Shown: positions 44,357-45,542 of the stretch, one piece after another | Numbering within the stretch: position 1 is the stretch's first letter | Layout of the letters: each line of letters starts with the position of its first letter | DNA from: Caldimicrobium sp. | Lineage (GTDB): Bacteria; Desulfobacterota; Thermodesulfobacteria; Thermodesulfobacteriales; Thermodesulfobacteriaceae | NCBI GenBank assembly: GCA_025059715.1 | Contig: JANXCE010000015.1 | Span: 1-45,542, forward strand | Reading direction: 5' to 3' | Length of the DNA: 45,542 bases | The notes under the pieces: generated by a model | Databases searched by the model: none | The model's input: only the letters and a program-made list of their open reading frames with translations | What the model was told of the DNA's origin: nothing | Translations under genes and position numbers: made by a program

Positions 44357-45451
44357 ATGGCGGGAAACACCATAGGAACCCTTTTTAAGGTTACCACCTT
44401 TGGGGAATCCCACGGTAAAGCTTTAGGAGCTATAGTTGATGGTTGTCCTCCCGGGTTAACTCTAACTGAGGACTACATTCAAGAGGAATTAGACAAGAGA
44501 AGGCCGGGGAAAGCCAAAGGTGAAACTCCTCGAAAGGAGAAGGATCGTGTGGAGATACTCTCGGGAGTTTTTGAGGGTTTAACCACGGGAACTCCCATTG
44601 CCCTCATAATCTATAATGTAGATCCTCAAAGCTCCGCTTATGAACCCTTAAGAGAGGTATTTCGCCCGGGACATGCGGATTTTACCTACTTTATGAAGTA
44701 TGGTTTAAGGGATCATAGAGGAGGAGGTAGAGCCAGTGGGAGAGAGACCGTGGCAAGGGTGGCAGCCGGAGCGGTAGCTAAAAGGGTTCTTCAAGAATAT
44801 CATGTAGAGGTCTATTCCTATACCATCAATCTTGGAGGTGTAGAGGCTAAGGAGCGGGACTTGGGTTTTGTGGAAAAGAACCATCTCTTTTGTCCGGATC
44901 CCACCGTCTATGAAAGGATGCTTGCGAAAATTGAAGAGGCGGGAAAAGCTGGAGATACCTTGGGTGGTATAGTGGAGATTCTGGTCAAGAATCTTCCTGC
45001 AGGATTGGGAGAGCCTGTTTTTGATAAGCTCTCTGCGGATCTAGCTAAAGCCCTTTGTTCTGTCGGAGCGGTAAAAGGGTTAGAGATAGGAGCAGGCTTT
45101 AAAGTGGCTCAAATGAAGGGTTCAGAAAATAACGATCCTATTTGCGCTCAAGGTTTTTTAAAAAATGATGCCGGAGGATTGCTGGGAGGAATCTCTACCG
45201 GACAGGACTTAATCTTGAGAGTGGCGGTAAAGCCTATCCCAAGTCACAGACTTCTTCAAAAGACTGTCAACTTACGGAAAGAAGAAGTTGAAATCCAAGT
45301 AGGAGGAAGGCATGATCTTTCCGCCATACCTCGTATTGTTCCCGTTCTTTCTGCCATGACCAGAATAGTTCTTGCGGACCACCTTTTGAGGCAACTTGCT
45401 ATCCTTGCCTTTAGAGCCAGACTTCCCTTTCCCGATTTTTTCAAAGGGTAG
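44357..45451 (+). CDS. aroC: Chorismate synthase
   Basis: It converts EPSP to chorismate with reduced FMN, the last step of the shikimate pathway. The 364-residue protein has GTLFKVTTFGESHGKALGAI near residue 6 and VDGCPPGL, KRRPGKAKGETPRKEKDRVE near 47, and RDHRGGGRASGRETVARVAA near 117. GGISTGQDLILRVAVKPIPS lies near 275 and GRHDLSAIPRIVPVLSAMT near 315. All family signatures and the normal length are present. It stands alone between relic C and a minus-strand gene end. Confidence 0.97.
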   Translation: MAGNTIGTLFKVTTFGESHGKALGAIVDGCPPGLTLTEDYIQEELDKRRPGKAKGETPRKEKDRVEILSGVFEGLTTGTPIALIIYNVDPQSSAYEPLREVFRPGHADFTYFMKYGLRDHRGGGRASGRETVARVAAGAVAKRVLQEYHVEVYSYTINLGGVEAKERDLGFVEKNHLFCPDPTVYERMLAKIEEAGKAGDTLGGIVEILVKNLPAGLGEPVFDKLSADLAKALCSVGAVKGLEIGAGFKVAQMKGSENNDPICAQGFLKNDAGGLLGGISTGQDLILRVAVKPIPSHRLLQKTVNLRKEEVEIQVGGRHDLSAIPRIVPVLSAMTRIVLADHLLRQLAILAFRARLPFPDFFKG

Positions 45452-45470
45452 TTGTAGCCACCACCTATAA

Positions 45471-45542
45471 TTATCCCAAAAATCTTCTCAGCAAGCCCGC
45501 TTCTACAATCAAATTGGAAAGATTGTTAAACCTCTCATTTTT
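45471..45542 (-). CDS. C-terminal end of an unidentified minus-strand gene, cut by window edge
   Basis: A minus-strand frame is open from the right edge to a TAA at 45473-45471. It gives 23 residues ending NLIVEAGLLRRFLG, an ordinary helical C-terminus. It would converge with aroC, whose stop is 19 nt away. It is too short to identify and could be a chance frame. Confidence 0.4.
   Translation of the reverse strand, partial: KNERFNNLSNLIVEAGLLRRFLG

Overview
The window looks like chromosome of a thermophilic, anaerobic, Gram-negative sulfur-metabolising bacterium, most likely of the Thermodesulfobacteriota (Thermodesulfobacterium/Caldimicrobium type). This assignment is inference. It rests on a complete sat-aprBA-qmoABC module, a complex I without an NADH module, LPS (Kdo) genes, and a Lys/Glu-rich, A+T-leaning coding style. 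No rRNA, tRNA, CRISPR array or intact insertion sequence was seen.

Layout. Positions 1-945 hold the 5' end of an Rpn-family nuclease gene (minus strand) and decayed DNA. From 961 to 8037 there is a plus-strand housekeeping operon: ppsA, an unknown exported protein, ftsB, ribH, pgk, tpiA, a CoA-binding protein and an scpA-like gene. From 8186 to 18524 there is an 11-gene nuoABCDHIJKLMN operon headed by a polyferredoxin gene in place of nuoEFG. From 19006 to 28121 lies the dissimilatory sulfate (APS) module: sat, a small unknown gene, aprB, aprA, a strong terminator, then qmoABC with its own promoter region. A convergent gene for an exported CXXCH plus triple-rhodanese protein follows (28181-29539).

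From 30215 to 34885 a minus-strand operon reads kdsA, kdsC, lptC, radC, ispH (fused to a 9-helix membrane domain) and tadA. From 35903 to 40182 a plus-strand operon encodes a protein-thiocarboxylate sulfur-transfer system: cysteine synthase, JAMM peptidase, threonine-synthase-like enzyme, a ThiS/MoaD-like carrier with a capped GG tail, a NIL protein, and a ThiF/MoeB enzyme with rhodanese. From 43575 down to 40331 a minus-strand operon reads tusA-like, iscS, iscU, a previously split gene and an ArsP-type permease. aroC (44357-45451) and the 3' end of another minus-strand gene close the window.

The most notable item is the split gene between iscU and the permease. Two ORFs on the minus strand are in the same frame and separated by a single TGA in a Cys-TGA-Cys-Glu-Cys context. 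A stem-loop that fits the bacterial SECIS pattern lies directly downstream. I read it as one exported 152-residue selenoprotein (Sec81). Three plus-strand copies of an internally deleted IS481-like transposase relic (29653-30208, 34967-35717, 43724-44316) sit at operon boundaries, and two of them end 5 nt before a -35-like hexamer facing the next gene.

Together the genes describe an anaerobe that activates and reduces sulfate (or runs the same enzymes in reverse during sulfur oxidation or disproportionation), feeds electrons through Qmo and a ferredoxin-linked complex I, and moves sulfur as persulfide and protein thiocarboxylate into cysteine, homocysteine and Fe-S clusters.
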